Positions 47,651-58,269 of a DNA stretch of 64,000 nucleotides are shown here, in pieces. Numbering within the stretch: position 1 is the stretch's first letter; each line of letters starts with the position of its first letter. Under the pieces are notes generated by a model. The model saw only the letters and a list, made by a program, of their open reading frames with translations, was not told the origin of the DNA and did not search any database. Location of the stretch: the NCBI GenBank assembly GCA_036346225.1, contig JARFIW010000500.1:4340001-4404000 (forward strand). Reading direction: 5' to 3'. The DNA comes from Platerodrilus igneus. Its lineage: Eukaryota > Arthropoda > Insecta > Coleoptera > Lycidae. The translations under genes were made by a program, and so were the position numbers.

Positions 47651-47889
47651 TTAACAACTTTGGTAATACGCTAAAGCGGCATCTTTATGTGGCATTCTAT
47701 GTATAGTCGAATATCTGTGTCTTCTATAGCGGTTTGCAGGCGTGTTTTGGTTGACAGCCCCCTCCTGGGACACTCCGTTCGTCCGAGCGAGTTTGATAAT
47801 CAGTCGGCCATGCGTGGTAGAAGAGTCAAGATGTACGAAAAAACGCAGGCCGCCAATTTGCGTATAAATTTTGAGCAGTCGGGACACAT
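47651..47889 (-). CDS. Candidate last exon of a host gene, unknown function
   Basis: Minus-strand frame from 47889 to the TAA at 47651-47653, preceded by an AG acceptor (47890-47891) after a moderately pyrimidine-rich stretch. The peptide includes RLLKIYTQIGGLRFFVHLDS, then GRLIIKLARTNGVSQEGA and ends HKDAALAYYQSC. Base composition is clearly richer in G+C than the flanks and there is no transposon motif, which suggests a host exon. Joined to the exon at 48148-48291, the frame is kept (a split codon). I do not recognise the family and give no function. It could still be a decayed gene, since no other exon was found upstream. Confidence 0.5.
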
Positions 47890-47920
47890 CTTTGAATAGC
47901 GCGCAAGAACAACATTAACC

Positions 47921-48118
47921 ATGCAACTTTGAAAATAAGAAATCCAATCACTTTTGTTAAAACCACTTTGTATTACGACATATAAAATGCAACTTAGAAG
48001 ATAAGAAATTCAATCCTTTTTGTTAAAACCACCATGTTTTACGACGTGTAAAAAGCAACTTAGAAGATGGAAAGTTTAACCAATTTATAGAAGACCATTT
48101 TATTGTACAGCGTAAAGA
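47921..48118. repeat. Three 66-bp tandem repeats filling the intron
   Basis: Units start at 47921, 47987 and 48053 (atgcaactttgaaaataag, atgcaacttagaagataag, aagcaacttagaagatgg). The first two are close; the third is diverged. They lie wholly within the candidate 258-bp intron 47890-48147. Confidence 0.85.
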
Positions 48119-48147
48119 TGCTATTTGGTAAGGCAGCGTGATTCAAC

Positions 48148-48291
48148 ATATTGCAGCAGCTGACGAATGTATTGTGACTGCATTTAATTCAATACCTGGA
48201 ACAATTCCATGTGGTGGAAGCTGTTTAGGATTAGCTGGGTCCACACAACAAGCAGTAAACTCCGCTTGATATAACAAGTACCTCATCAAGG
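48148..48291 (-). CDS. Candidate penultimate exon of the same host gene
   Basis: A 144-nt minus-strand exon. The acceptor ctgcttttctag lies just upstream (48292-48303), a good pyrimidine tract and AG. The frame reads LMRYLLYQAEFTACCVDPAN, then PKQLPPHGIVPGIELNAVTI and HSSAAAI. The donor is GTTGAA at 48147, weaker than consensus. Upstream of the acceptor the same frame has a stop (TAA), as expected for an intron. The phase matches the downstream exon. The family is not recognised; conservation would have to be tested by search. Confidence 0.5.
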
Positions 48292-48303
48292 CTAGAAAAG
48301 CAG

Positions 48304-49200
48304 TTTTGGTTCGTAGTTAGCTTTAAGAATCTTTTTTTTGGTGTTACACATTAGAAACACTTTAATTTGTTTGATTGTGTAAAAGTACGAATATTATAAA
48401 AATTTCAATTATTTGTTGAGCTGGAATTTTCCAGTGTTAAAATTATAATTCACTATTTTGATGGTTTAAGAAACACCACACGTGGTTCATTATGTACCGT
48501 TAGTAACAGCAACAGGTGTTACTGACGTCACTTGTTTGTCTGCAGTGTACTGCTGTCAGCTGTGTTCTAGAAAGCAAATGCTTCGAACAGCGTTAGTCCA
48601 AGTTGAGTAAACAAGAATATTTTTGTGATCTGCTTTTTTAGAAATTAAAACTAATACAAGTAATTTAGAAAAGGAAAAACTTGAGTAGCAACATTTTTAA
48701 ATGTAACCTCCTGAACAGATCTGCACGGGTCGGACCTTTTTTTTGTGTAACAAGTTTACACTAAGCTGTAAAATGTTTGATTATGAATAATTTTGATAAA
48801 CCTTAATTTAAAATTCACGAAGTACTTCAATTATTTATTAAATTTTGTTGCATTGCATTTTGTTTTAAAAGAGATTCTTTTTAGTAAATTATTGGTTCAA
48901 GATTAAAGTTTTTTATTTTGATCAAGTATGATCAAACCTAACTACAGGAAACTAATATCTTTAAGAGTAGAATGTTGATGCCAATTTTATATAGAAAATA
49001 TCTTTTTAATATTTCTTTAGGTATGTTTGCGGGACACAAATAGTGTTCCACTTTTCTATTAATCTAATTATTACAATTTCTTGCAGGAACAGCGTCTTAT
49101 TTTGTTAAGACAGGTTTTTGTCATCGAAGGCGATTTTTTTCTTTGGGTTTCCACGTCCGCCCCTAGAAATATGCCACGCAATTATCATAAATAAGTCAGG
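48304..49200 (+). other. No gene recognised
   Basis: AT-rich. It may include intron of the minus-strand gene, or the LTR belonging to the leader-like array that follows; neither could be shown. Confidence 0.4.
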
Positions 49201-49204
49201 ACTT

Positions 49205-50335
49205 GGTGGCGCCTATTTGTTTTAGATTAAGTTTGACCTACAATCAGATTTCGACTTACCCCCCCATTTCTCATAGCTCTACCCAAGGAATAGACCCCTA
49301 GTTATGTCGGAAGACTTCGTTACACTTGCTCATAACGTGAGACCAGCTATATGTAAGAAAAATTAGTTTCACTGGCTTTCAATAAACGTAGGGCAGTTGC
49401 TTCAAAAAAAAATAAGCTTCACTGGCGTCGGCAACGTGTAGGGCTTCGAAATTTGTTTGTTCAAAATTTTTTTGCTTCGAAATTTGTTTGTTCGAAAATT
49501 ATTTTGCTTCGAAATTTGTTTGTTCAAAAATTATTTTGCTTCGAAGTTTGTTTGTTCAAAATTATTTTACTTCGAAATTTGTTTGTTCAAAATTATTTTG
49601 CTTCGAAATTTGTTTGTTCAAAATTATTTTACTTCGAAATTTGTTTGTTCAAAAATTATTTTGCTTCGAAATTTGTTTGTTCAAAAATTATTTGACTTTG
49701 AAATTTGTTTGTTCAAAAATTGTTTTGCTTCGAAATTTGTTTGTTCAAAGTTTAGTTGACATTAAGATTTGTTTGTTCAAAAATTGTTTTGCCATGAAAT
49801 TTGTTTGCTCAAAGTTTATTTGACATTAAGATTTGTTTATTTAAAGGTTAGGTTGAAACGTTAAACCCCATTCAGTCAATTAATTAACTTAGTCGAATTT
49901 ATTTTTAACTTTCATTCCGTTTAGACCCAATATAAATTTTTTTGATATCGTTTTGGTAAAATTTATTTTACAAATACACTTTTTAACTTTTACCTTTGGT
50001 TGTCCAAATTTGTTTTGGCTATTTTTGTAAGGTTCAAATCATTTAGATTTATTAGTTTGATCTCATTGAAATATTAGGCTTTTTAATCATGTCGGAAAAA
50101 TTCCAAATTGTTTGTCTACTTAAAGAGGAACTGGAGTAGTGAGTGAGAGACCAGTTTTGGAAAAAAGAAAATTTTGCTCATAACGTAAGACCAGCTATAT
50201 GTAAGAAAAATTAGTTTCACTGGCGCCCATGCGTGAGGCTAGCCTTTTAACCAAATAAAAAAAAAAGAAAAGACGCTTCACTGGCTCACAACGTGAGGCT
50301 TGTGTATTTAGAGAAGAAAAACCGTTTCACCGTGT
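49205..50335 (+). repeat. Leader-like region with repeated primer-site-like motifs
   Basis: Motifs resembling TGGCGCCCAACGTGGGGC, the site for tRNA-Lys primers, recur: tggctttcaataaacgtag (49373), tggcgtcggcaacgtgtag (49423), tggcgcccatgcgtgaggc (50221) and tggctcacaacgtgaggc (50282). Partial ones (gctcataacgtgagacc) start at 49328 and 50176. Most are preceded by ttcac and followed by A-rich sequence. A 50-bp block (cataacgtgagaccagctat onward) is duplicated at 49331 and 50179 (with one change in this word). Inference: remnant of an LTR element leader. No gag or LTR pair was identified. Confidence 0.5.
49444..49850. repeat. 31-32-bp minisatellite, about 13 copies
   Basis: Unit cttcgaaatttgtttgttca plus aaaattattttg, starting at 49444, 49475, 49507, 49539, 49570, 49601, 49632, 49664, 49696, 49728, 49760, 49792 and 49823. 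Later units are diverged (gacattaagatttg). Long frames in all plus-strand phases are artefacts of the unit. Confidence 0.95.
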
Positions 50336-50349
50336 ATCTTACAAGAATT

Positions 50350-51600
50350 AAGCCCTTTAATTTGCAATCGAAACAAACGATATATTCGTGTATAGACAAT
50401 ATTCAACATCAGTGTAAGAGTTTTAAATAAATAAAAAAAGTCATCACTGAGAATGTAATGGCAAGCTTTAATTAACTATGTAATTATACTGAAAACTGTA
50501 TTTTATTAGCATACAAAGCAAATTGCAAGTTTGAATTATTTATGTAATAAATAATTTAGTGTGTACAAATATGCGTTAGAACACGTTTTAATTTTCTAAA
50601 AACCAACATTTTTTACAATTATTAAGATGCAAGTCTTTTTGCATTTACAAAACCATACATAAAGAGCTAGCTTTAATTACTTTTCCGTGTGTGTGTATAA
50701 CTTAAATTTATTTTAAATATAGAGTTTTTCTGGAAGTCTCGCGATTTATAAAGAAAATACGTCATTTTAGTAGAAATGTTTTAGAACTCAATTATTTGCG
50801 TAAATAAATAAAGAAATTCTCGTTATTATTAAAAATACCATAATTTCGATGTTATAGCTTTCCGCACTACTATAGGATAGCATGCCTTGCGAACATCAAC
50901 TCCGTACGTTAGACAAAAATCAACGACACGCTTTACGACGCTCGTAAATCATTTTGTTGGCGTAGCTTGACACTAATTCATCGTTAAATGCCGACATTCT
51001 TGTAAATTCTTACACTAGCGCTGATTAATTCTTCCAATTAAATCTGGAATGGTATGAAAAAAGTGACATAGTTAGATAATTGTTATATTTAGCCGAAACT
51101 TTAAGAGAGGGATTCATTCATTCATAAATTCGTGATTCATTTCAAGACGTCGAACATGTTACTCTGAGAAAAATAATTTATTTAGTATACGTCATGCATA
51201 CAGCATTTAACATTTAAGATGTAACTTTGAATAAAGAAGTATTTCTTAGAATGTAACTCTGCATGAATATGGAACATAATTGTTTTTGAACTTGACATAG
51301 ATAATTCTGATGCAAAAGAATACGCTGAGTTAATTAGTTGAAAAATAGAAGATACTTTGAAAATTGAGAGTCTAAATGGAGATTTAAAATTATATAAACA
51401 AATTGGTAAACTGGGATTTTAACGTCAATTTTAAAATGGAAATTGAAGGTATTTAATCCCGTTAATTACGAGTTGGGTACGCGCATTGATTTAGCAAGTA
51501 TTGATTTAAGATTTTTTTGCTTGTAACTGATATTTCAGTATTTTGTAATTTGAATTTAAGGTAGAATAAGTTCTCATTTTAATTTTGTTTTGTGAGCGGA
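50350..51600 (+). repeat. Diverged inverted partner of 28.7-30.06 kb
   Basis: See the entry at 28700. No coding is evident. It is AT-rich and ends near a LINE 3' fragment. Confidence 0.55.
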
Positions 51601-51664
51601 TATTAAAATGGAGGATAAAATAATGCTACATCTTGGCTGCTTTACTTGCAAGTTGCTATCTTAA

Positions 51665-52320
51665 CCATCTTCTATGATTTTAAAAAACAAAATGATCCCG
51701 AGATGTTTGGTTCACTCTGTTAATGTAAGGCGTAATCAATTATTGACTATCCCTCATCACACTACTGCATTGTTTAAGAAAAGTTACACTTATAACTCTG
51801 TTAAATTATTAAATTCAATTACTTTTAATTATTACTCCACGGGCTTTCTACAATTTAAGTACAAACTACACTGCTTCTTTCTCAATAAATGTGTACTGTC
51901 AACATATTTCATTCTCCAATTTATTATAGAACTGTCCGATTTTCTTTCGTGTATTGCAACTGAAATTTATATGCTCACTTTGTTATGTTATAAATTGTGT
52001 CATTGTTCATGATACTATTGTAATTGTTTTTATATGTTTGTATAAGCTGGCCTGATCGTAATTTGATTAAATGTTTTATGGTTAGTTTGTTTTATGGCTT
52101 ATTATTAATGTACTTACGTTATGATAGTTAACTGATTTAATATTATAAATTTTGTTTCATTATGCCTTACTGAGGTTAAGTGTAAGGGTAGCTCTAAGCT
52201 AAACTTCGCTTCTACCAAGGTTTCTATTACTGTTTATTTATATATATTATGTTTATCAATTTAACTACATTATGTTTATTTATAAATACTTATTTAAATT
52301 AATAAAGCTTATATATATTG
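51665..52320 (+). mobile_element. LINE 3' end, 5'-truncated (CR1/Jockey-like C-terminus)
   Basis: The frame 51674-52012 has NVRRNQLLTIPHHTTALFKK, YTYNSVKLLNSITFN and FKYKLHCFFL. This pattern (basic run, H-T-ALF-KS--Y-SVKL-NSL, then F---LK--LL) is the usual C-terminus of CR1/Jockey-type RT proteins in insects. A 3' UTR-like stretch follows, ending in attaataaagcttatatatattg near 52320. It is a different family from the RTE-like LINEs here. Confidence 0.6.
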
Positions 52321-53860
52321 CCGTGGAACCTTTAATCGCCTCGCCAGAGTAAAAAAAATATTCGAGCCTCAATAACAAAAATATTCAAAACTTTTATTTA
52401 TTTTTCAAAATCGCAAATAAATTTCACACAATAGAATAATTTTAATAAAAAAAATTAATCTCTTACCCAAATTCCTCTCTTCATCACCTTAATTCTTCTT
52501 CAGTTCCCAGACTAGCTCAGTTGGGTCTCTTCTTGGATACCTAGATTCACTATTATACTCTGTATCGTTCACGCGCACTCTCAATAATACCACAAAATAA
52601 TACAACCATCATACAATAATTATTTAACACTATTTACAAATAAAATTTAAGATTATCCACATTTCAGAGGTCAAGTTACACCTCAATAAATCCTATTTCT
52701 GTACTGTCCTGGATTTTAATTTAAAATATCAAACACATTGAATATACCCTGAGTAAATGGGTCCTGAATAACACATTATTTTCTTTCTTTATTAATAATT
52801 TATTTTAATTTTGTATACTCTGGAGTATGGTGAGCTCATGATAACCCAGTTAATTATAAATAATGTATGCTTTGTACTTCGCATACTCTTACAACAAACA
52901 AAAAAAACAAACCCATGTACTCTTAACAAAATTTAAATTTCTGATGGAACGTTACTAAGCTTTATATACACTTTTAGATTTATATTTAAATACCATAATA
53001 AAGTTAGTTATACGTATTATTTTAAATACGCAAATTAATGCACAATACCTTTAAAATTCACTCTCACACGTCACACAATTTTCATAGTTTCATAGTTTAT
53101 AACAACAACAATTTTAAAGCGTTACCTGGAATTTCTTGAAGATCTCTACTCCGTTGCCGATGCGGTAATGTAGTTTCGCTCTTCTCTGCTGGCCGCCTCT
53201 AGCTATTTGTAGAAGGACATCGTTTAAGTTGTGCTGCTTGCGCTGCCTTCACGGTGCATCCAATTCCAACTCCAAATTAATTACACTTCTTTCATAATCG
53301 CGTACTTTAGTTAATTTTAATTTAAATTTACGTTACTTCACTTTACGGGCTTGTTTAAAATAAATGTTGCACCTCAATTAAAATTTAGACTCGACACTTA
53401 TTCGCGTATCAAATTATGAGGCCAACACTGTATTATTTAATTTAAAATTATTTATACTTACAAACTCGTATTCTGAAGCGTGTAAATACTAATAGAACGA
53501 AATTGAAAGAGAGAGAGCCGTGCTAATTCGTCGAGTATTTATATGATTCGACTGTAACCCTCTGGCTACTCTAACCGTGAAAAATCTAATTTAAAATAAC
53601 ACGTTCTTAAAATTTTGGTTCAACCGTTTTCGAAATCCCCGAAATTTAGCGCATCGTTACGATATTTTCCGAAAAATTAACATTCAATATTCGCGTGTTT
53701 GTCTGCTATACTACTAACCATATAAACCAATAAGATATTTAATGACGTCTTGAAACCCCGCCTGTATTAACGCTATCCCTTGCTTATGCATATCATATGT
53801 TTCCTTCTAACCTTGTTTGAGTGGTAGAGAATCGATATTACTGTCCGCGTTCTACAACTC
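52321..53860 (-). other. Unassigned stretch with promoter-like signals
   Basis: On the minus strand: a TATA-like atataaatac near 53540, a possible donor CCAG|GTAACG at 53125, a short frame ending DPTELVWELKKN-stop near 52500 and AATAAATAAA near 52400. Taken together these could be an LTR, or a small transcription unit, on the minus strand. No pair of LTRs and no recognisable protein was found. Confidence 0.3.
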
Positions 53861-54348
53861 CATGTGGACCTGAATACGTGCTTTTGCGACTGTTGTTTAC
53901 CAATATTCCTTGAAACTTGCTTGTTATCTATACATATTAAGAGGAACTTGACATTTACAAAACCTGGAGGTGTTCAATTTAACGAACGTTTTAAACAACA
54001 TTTCTACGAGTTGGCTTTTCAACGTATTTTATATCCAACGGCTGTTTATGTGTTAGCAAGGCGTTTCACCTTGGTATTATTGATTTTTCATGTTTTTATG
54101 CATATTATCCGTAAATACCGGTTCAATTAAACTCAATTAAATTAATAAATTAATTGCATTGGCTTCTACAATTTATTTTTTTTGCAAACCTACTAAATTT
54201 TAATCATTATTTGTAAAATTTTGTTAATACTTGTTACTTAAAAATGAACTAACTGGAATAAATTTCGCACGTAAATTCTGGTTGTTTCCTCTATACAGGG
54301 CGTTTGAAATTGCCTTGTTTATACTTAAATTTAGCCCTTTAAAACCAC

Positions 54349-54351
<3 letters not shown>
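53861..54351 (+). other. No feature recognised
   Basis: An 88-codon frame at 53864-54130 (CFCDCCLPIFLETCLLS) shows no known motif and lies in AT-rich sequence. Not called as a gene. Confidence 0.4.

Positions 54352-54399
<48 letters not shown>
54352..54399. repeat. (TA)n microsatellite
   Basis: About 24 TA units. Frames on both strands across it are artefacts. Confidence 0.95.
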
Positions 54400-54403
<4 letters not shown>

Positions 54404-54827
54404 AGAAAGTTTTGAGGTCAGAGTTTTAAACATTTTGACCTTTAATAAATAGTCTGTGGAGCATCATTGACCAATTATTATACTCATCCTTCGGGGTAGT
54501 AAAAGACATGTAAATTATGCGCAAGAAAAGATATTTGAATTCTGTAAATTTTAACAAAGATTAGGTAACAGAATTTTATTAATTAAGTAAACAGATACTT
54601 GTGAGGAATAATTTTTATGTTTGAAAATTATGCTGTAAACTGTTCTGTATTCTTTTGTATGAATGATAATTGTTTTTGAATGTATTGGTGCTTTCTGAGA
54701 TTGCTGTGTTTTATTTCATTTTGTAAATTCCATAGTATAACTTTCGTTGTGCTGGCCAGACAAAGAAATGTTAGAAAAAAAGGTAAGATAATAATTACAA
54801 ATTTCGCATTGCTGTACCGTTTCGCAG

Positions 54828-54905
54828 CACTCTTTTAGAAACTCCCAACCACAGGCGTGATCACAGCACGCTTTTACTGACGCTCCAACGTTCGGACGTG
54901 TCACA
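54828..54905 (+). CDS. Candidate 78-nt host exon, unknown function
   Basis: The acceptor ttgctgtaccgtttcgcag ends at 54827 and the donor GTAAGT starts at 54906; both are close to consensus. The exon is 78 nt, a multiple of three, with one open plus-strand frame (phase 1) reading TLLETPNHRRDHSTLLLTLQ then RSDVS. It is richer in G+C than its surroundings. The opposite strand of the same stretch is open too and cysteine-rich (KACCDHACGWEFLKECC). The splice signals favour the plus strand. The protein is not recognised. Confidence 0.4.
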
Positions 54906-55079
54906 GTAAGTAAAATTTGTTCTTGTATATACTAATTTGTGTTGCTTAGTGTGTCTGCAAAGATACAGAAAGTACCCTGATATCAAGTGTTAGGGCAGTG
55001 GTAATCGAAAAACATCCACCTACCTCTTTGAGACATTTACAGTAAGAATTACACCTAGTCTTTAAGAAAAATTTACTTG

Positions 55080-55805
55080 CATATGAATTACTTGTTATAG
55101 ACATACCACAACAAATAGAATTTTGTCAACGGTTTCTTAATCGATTTAATAACAACAATAACGCTATTGAGAAGATCATGTTTACGGACGAAGCATAATT
55201 TCACTCTTTTGGTTATATTAACTCTCAAATATGAGAACGTGGAGTTGTGATAATCTACAATTCTACACCAGGATTCTTGTTACATTTCCAAAAAATCACT
55301 GAATCACTGGGTTAATAATAGATATTTTTTCTTCAAATATTTAATGAAGTACACAGAAGTGTGTTAATTTATTTTGTGTAAAAAATTTGTTGAAGTTTAA
55401 TTTTTACAATTTTAGGAGCATTAAATTCTTACCGTTTTCACTTAGACATTTTAACTCTATTTGTAAATATTCTGGATACGTATAATAAACTAGAGGGAAA
55501 ATATTTTCAGCTGGACGGAGCTCGTACACACACAACTAACACAAATATTGTCTTTATTATGGAATATTTTGAAAATCGTATTTTAAAATAGGAATACAAT
55601 TACCCCTACGCAGCTTTGTGACCTTACACTTTATAATTTCCTTTTGTGGGCACATTTGAAGAACTCTATGAGATGCTGACGATTTAAAAATAAGGATCAC
55701 TAATAAAATTGAAAAAATTATCGAATCGTCAGACATTGACGGTGTTAAAAGAAGAGCGCTTTCTTTAGAACATGAATATCTTTTTCACTTAATTGGATCT
55801 TTATA
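55080..55805 (+). pseudogene. Mariner-like DDE transposase remnant
   Basis: Plus strand: IMFTDEA, stop, FHSFGYINSQ (55178-55230), the first catalytic D block. Then YFQLDGARTHTTNTNIVFIM (55505) has the second D. CDLTLYNFLLWAHLKNSMR (55605) corresponds to PDLTPLDFFLWG of relatives, with the third D replaced by N. An N-terminal DNA-binding part was not found and stops are frequent. In the family this enzyme moves the element by cut and paste. No terminal inverted repeats were identified. Confidence 0.75.
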
Positions 55806-57029
55806 ACTAGCGAATTCTAAAAATTATATTGGCTAAATATTCTGAATGTGTAAGCCAAAATCAAAACAGAATAGATTTAACAGAGTAAGCTACGACGTGA
55901 GGTATTTATAACATGGCCAACTGAAATATTTTGTGAATCACACGTTATATTTTATCCCTCGCTTCTTTGTTGTCAAACATTTCAACACAGCTTTTCATGC
56001 AGATTTATCCCTTCACTTTAATCCCTAAACGTCCAGCAAAAGCGTTTATTAATTTTAGTAAATTCCAGTGTATCGTTACAAATACGCAACTAAAGCCAAA
56101 ATTTTAGAAATATACTACTTACTCAATTTATTTTGTAGTCTTTGCCTGCTTAATACCTCTTTCTTGATATTTTAAACACAAGAATAAATAAATATTTCCA
56201 TTTTAAAATCAGATTAATCAATTTTGAAATTTGGTTATGTTTAAGATGAAAATGCTAACACAATTGTGACAATAGGTGAGCAATTCATTGTATTGAAATA
56301 AAAGACGACACAAGATGTTTACTGATTCCTTAGCTAACTGACAATTAAGCTCAACAGTAGCTTCATTATTTCAAAAACACTAAGAATATGCACTTTTAGG
56401 TAGTTTGTACTAGTAAAGTGCATTTGTTATTTTATAAAGTAAAATTCTGGAAGATTTTCTATTTCATAGGTCATTTGCCATAGATGTTTTACCAATAAAG
56501 CGATTGTTTTATACTGATAATTCATATTTTCTAATGAAGCTCAATAATTGCGGAGTTAATCTAAAAGTAAAAGTGTTGGAAATTTTATATAAAACAATAG
56601 TTAGTTTAGTATTACATAAATCCATATTTAAAATTTAAGTAGTAATGGTAACTCGTTGGAAGTTAAAGTTTCAAGGAGGACTTATTCATATCTTTGTTTG
56701 CTACTCAATAAATTCACTGTCAAGAGTTATGTTTACATAATATATTACCGAAATTTCATAATCAATCACGAAATCTGGTAAAATACAACGTAATACTGAG
56801 ATAAGATATTACACTGAAATTTTAATAGTATTAAACCTGAATACTCCTTCGCAAACAACTTTTAGAATTTTTTTAAGGCGTTGTCTAATATTTTAAGATA
56901 CTGTAAGTCCTAGCCCAAAAACTACGCCAGTATTCTATATCAATTAGCTGGACGCATATTATATATTGGAAAAATTCTTTGTGTTGTAGTAGAAATAGAT
57001 TATGCGGTAGCAGAATCAGAAATCAGCAA
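55806..57029 (+). other. AT-rich stretch, nothing recognised
   Basis: No frame above 60 codons and no repeat partner noticed. Confidence 0.45.
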
Positions 57030-57295
57030 GAGTGCAAGGTAGACATATCATCAATATTATTTAGAAGAAAGCAATAAATAAATTAAAAGAAATAGAAAAT
57101 GTCATTCTAAAATTAGCGGAAGCAGGTACAAAGAAATAAATCATAGCTCAGCAATGGTAATGGTATGTAGTAAACAAAACAGCAATCATAAGATGAGAGT
57201 ATATCTAGGAACAGAACGATAAGAAGAAGCAAAAGGGTATCGTTACTTAAGAAGTAAACTTAACTACGGTAGAAGGTGTTACGGAATTAATTCTT
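57030..57295 (+). mobile_element. Small LINE RT fragment, another family
   Basis: Plus strand: INHSSAMVMVCSKQNSNHKM, RVYLGTER, stop, then EEAKGYRYLRSKLNYGRRC. This is the segment after the RT catalytic core of RTE/CR1-like LINEs (INxxKTKVMV..., then VxxFKYLGSxLTxDGRC). Only about 90 codons remain, and the sequence differs from copies A-E. Confidence 0.55.
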
Positions 57296-58269
57296 GATGA
57301 AATTTATGTCTAGATTTTATATTTTTTACATTTTGTACTTTTTTAAATAATACTTAAACATAACTGCCTTATAGCATTTATTTGTTATTGGCCATATAAA
57401 CCTAAAGTTTATTTCCTTAAATCTCATTAGAAAATTATTCTGTTAGTTAGAGTCAGGGTTTTTGTTAGTTGAAATTAAATGCTCCATGTTGATACGCGTA
57501 TAGAGATAATACGTGTACACTAATAGAGAGAACCATTTTATAAAGAACGGAAAAGATTCGTAGCTATTTGTTTTTGAAGACATGCTGTGAATTATCAAGT
57601 CAAGATGTTTAATAAAATCACGGCCTAGGGGCAAATAATTGCCATTGAATGGACCTTATAATAGAGGTACCCACAAAAATATGAAGACGCATTTGCTTTT
57701 CGTTAGTGGTTAGTAGAAAACACAATCCTATTAACTTTAAATAAGATTTTTTCAACGCGAACAGGGACCTACCTTAAAATTTACAGCAAACGAGAACTAT
57801 TCTAGTTATTGAACTAACAAAAATTAATCTAATTAAGGAGAATTATGTTTAACGTGATTAGTGAAGATATTAAAGTTATGTTTGATATGCAAAGATAAAA
57901 CAAATATTACGCTCGAAGCTTTTATAAATGTTGTGGTTTATTTTATTTGAAGATAAAGTTAATTAGAAGTTCAAGCTCTAAAACAAGACTTTAGAGTTGA
58001 ATATTGTGCATTGTTAGTCTGGAATAAATAGTAGAAAATATACTTATTTGTCTTTGAAATCGTTCTGCAGAGTTTCGATTAAGTATCTAAAATTTTTGTT
58101 GGTTATGAAGTGAATTTTTCAAGGTGAGTTGCAAACTGAAATTTAATATACCTGTTGTGGAAACTTTAATCGTTAGAATTGATGAGAAAATTAATCTTTT
58201 AATAAGTTTTAATATTTGTTGTTTCGACTAAACTGGTTGTTAATTGTGAAGCGAAGTGAATCGAAAAAA
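57296..58269 (+). other. AT-rich stretch, nothing recognised
   Basis: A 63-codon minus-strand frame at 57443-57634 has no motif. Confidence 0.45.

Noticed and set aside
49453..49823. Three overlapping 80-111-codon frames in three phases
   Set aside because: All lie inside the 31-32-bp minisatellite and simply repeat the unit.
53864..54130. 88-codon plus-strand frame with several cysteines
   Set aside because: No recognised domain or splice context; hydrophobic, AT-driven composition.
54224..54452. Frames on both strands through the (TA)n run
   Set aside because: Ile-Tyr repeats from the microsatellite; no start context or domain.
54716..54904. A definite insulin-like peptide gene
   Set aside because: Only the cysteine spacing fits; no B chain, signal peptide or cleavage sites were seen, and plus-strand splice sites overlap it.
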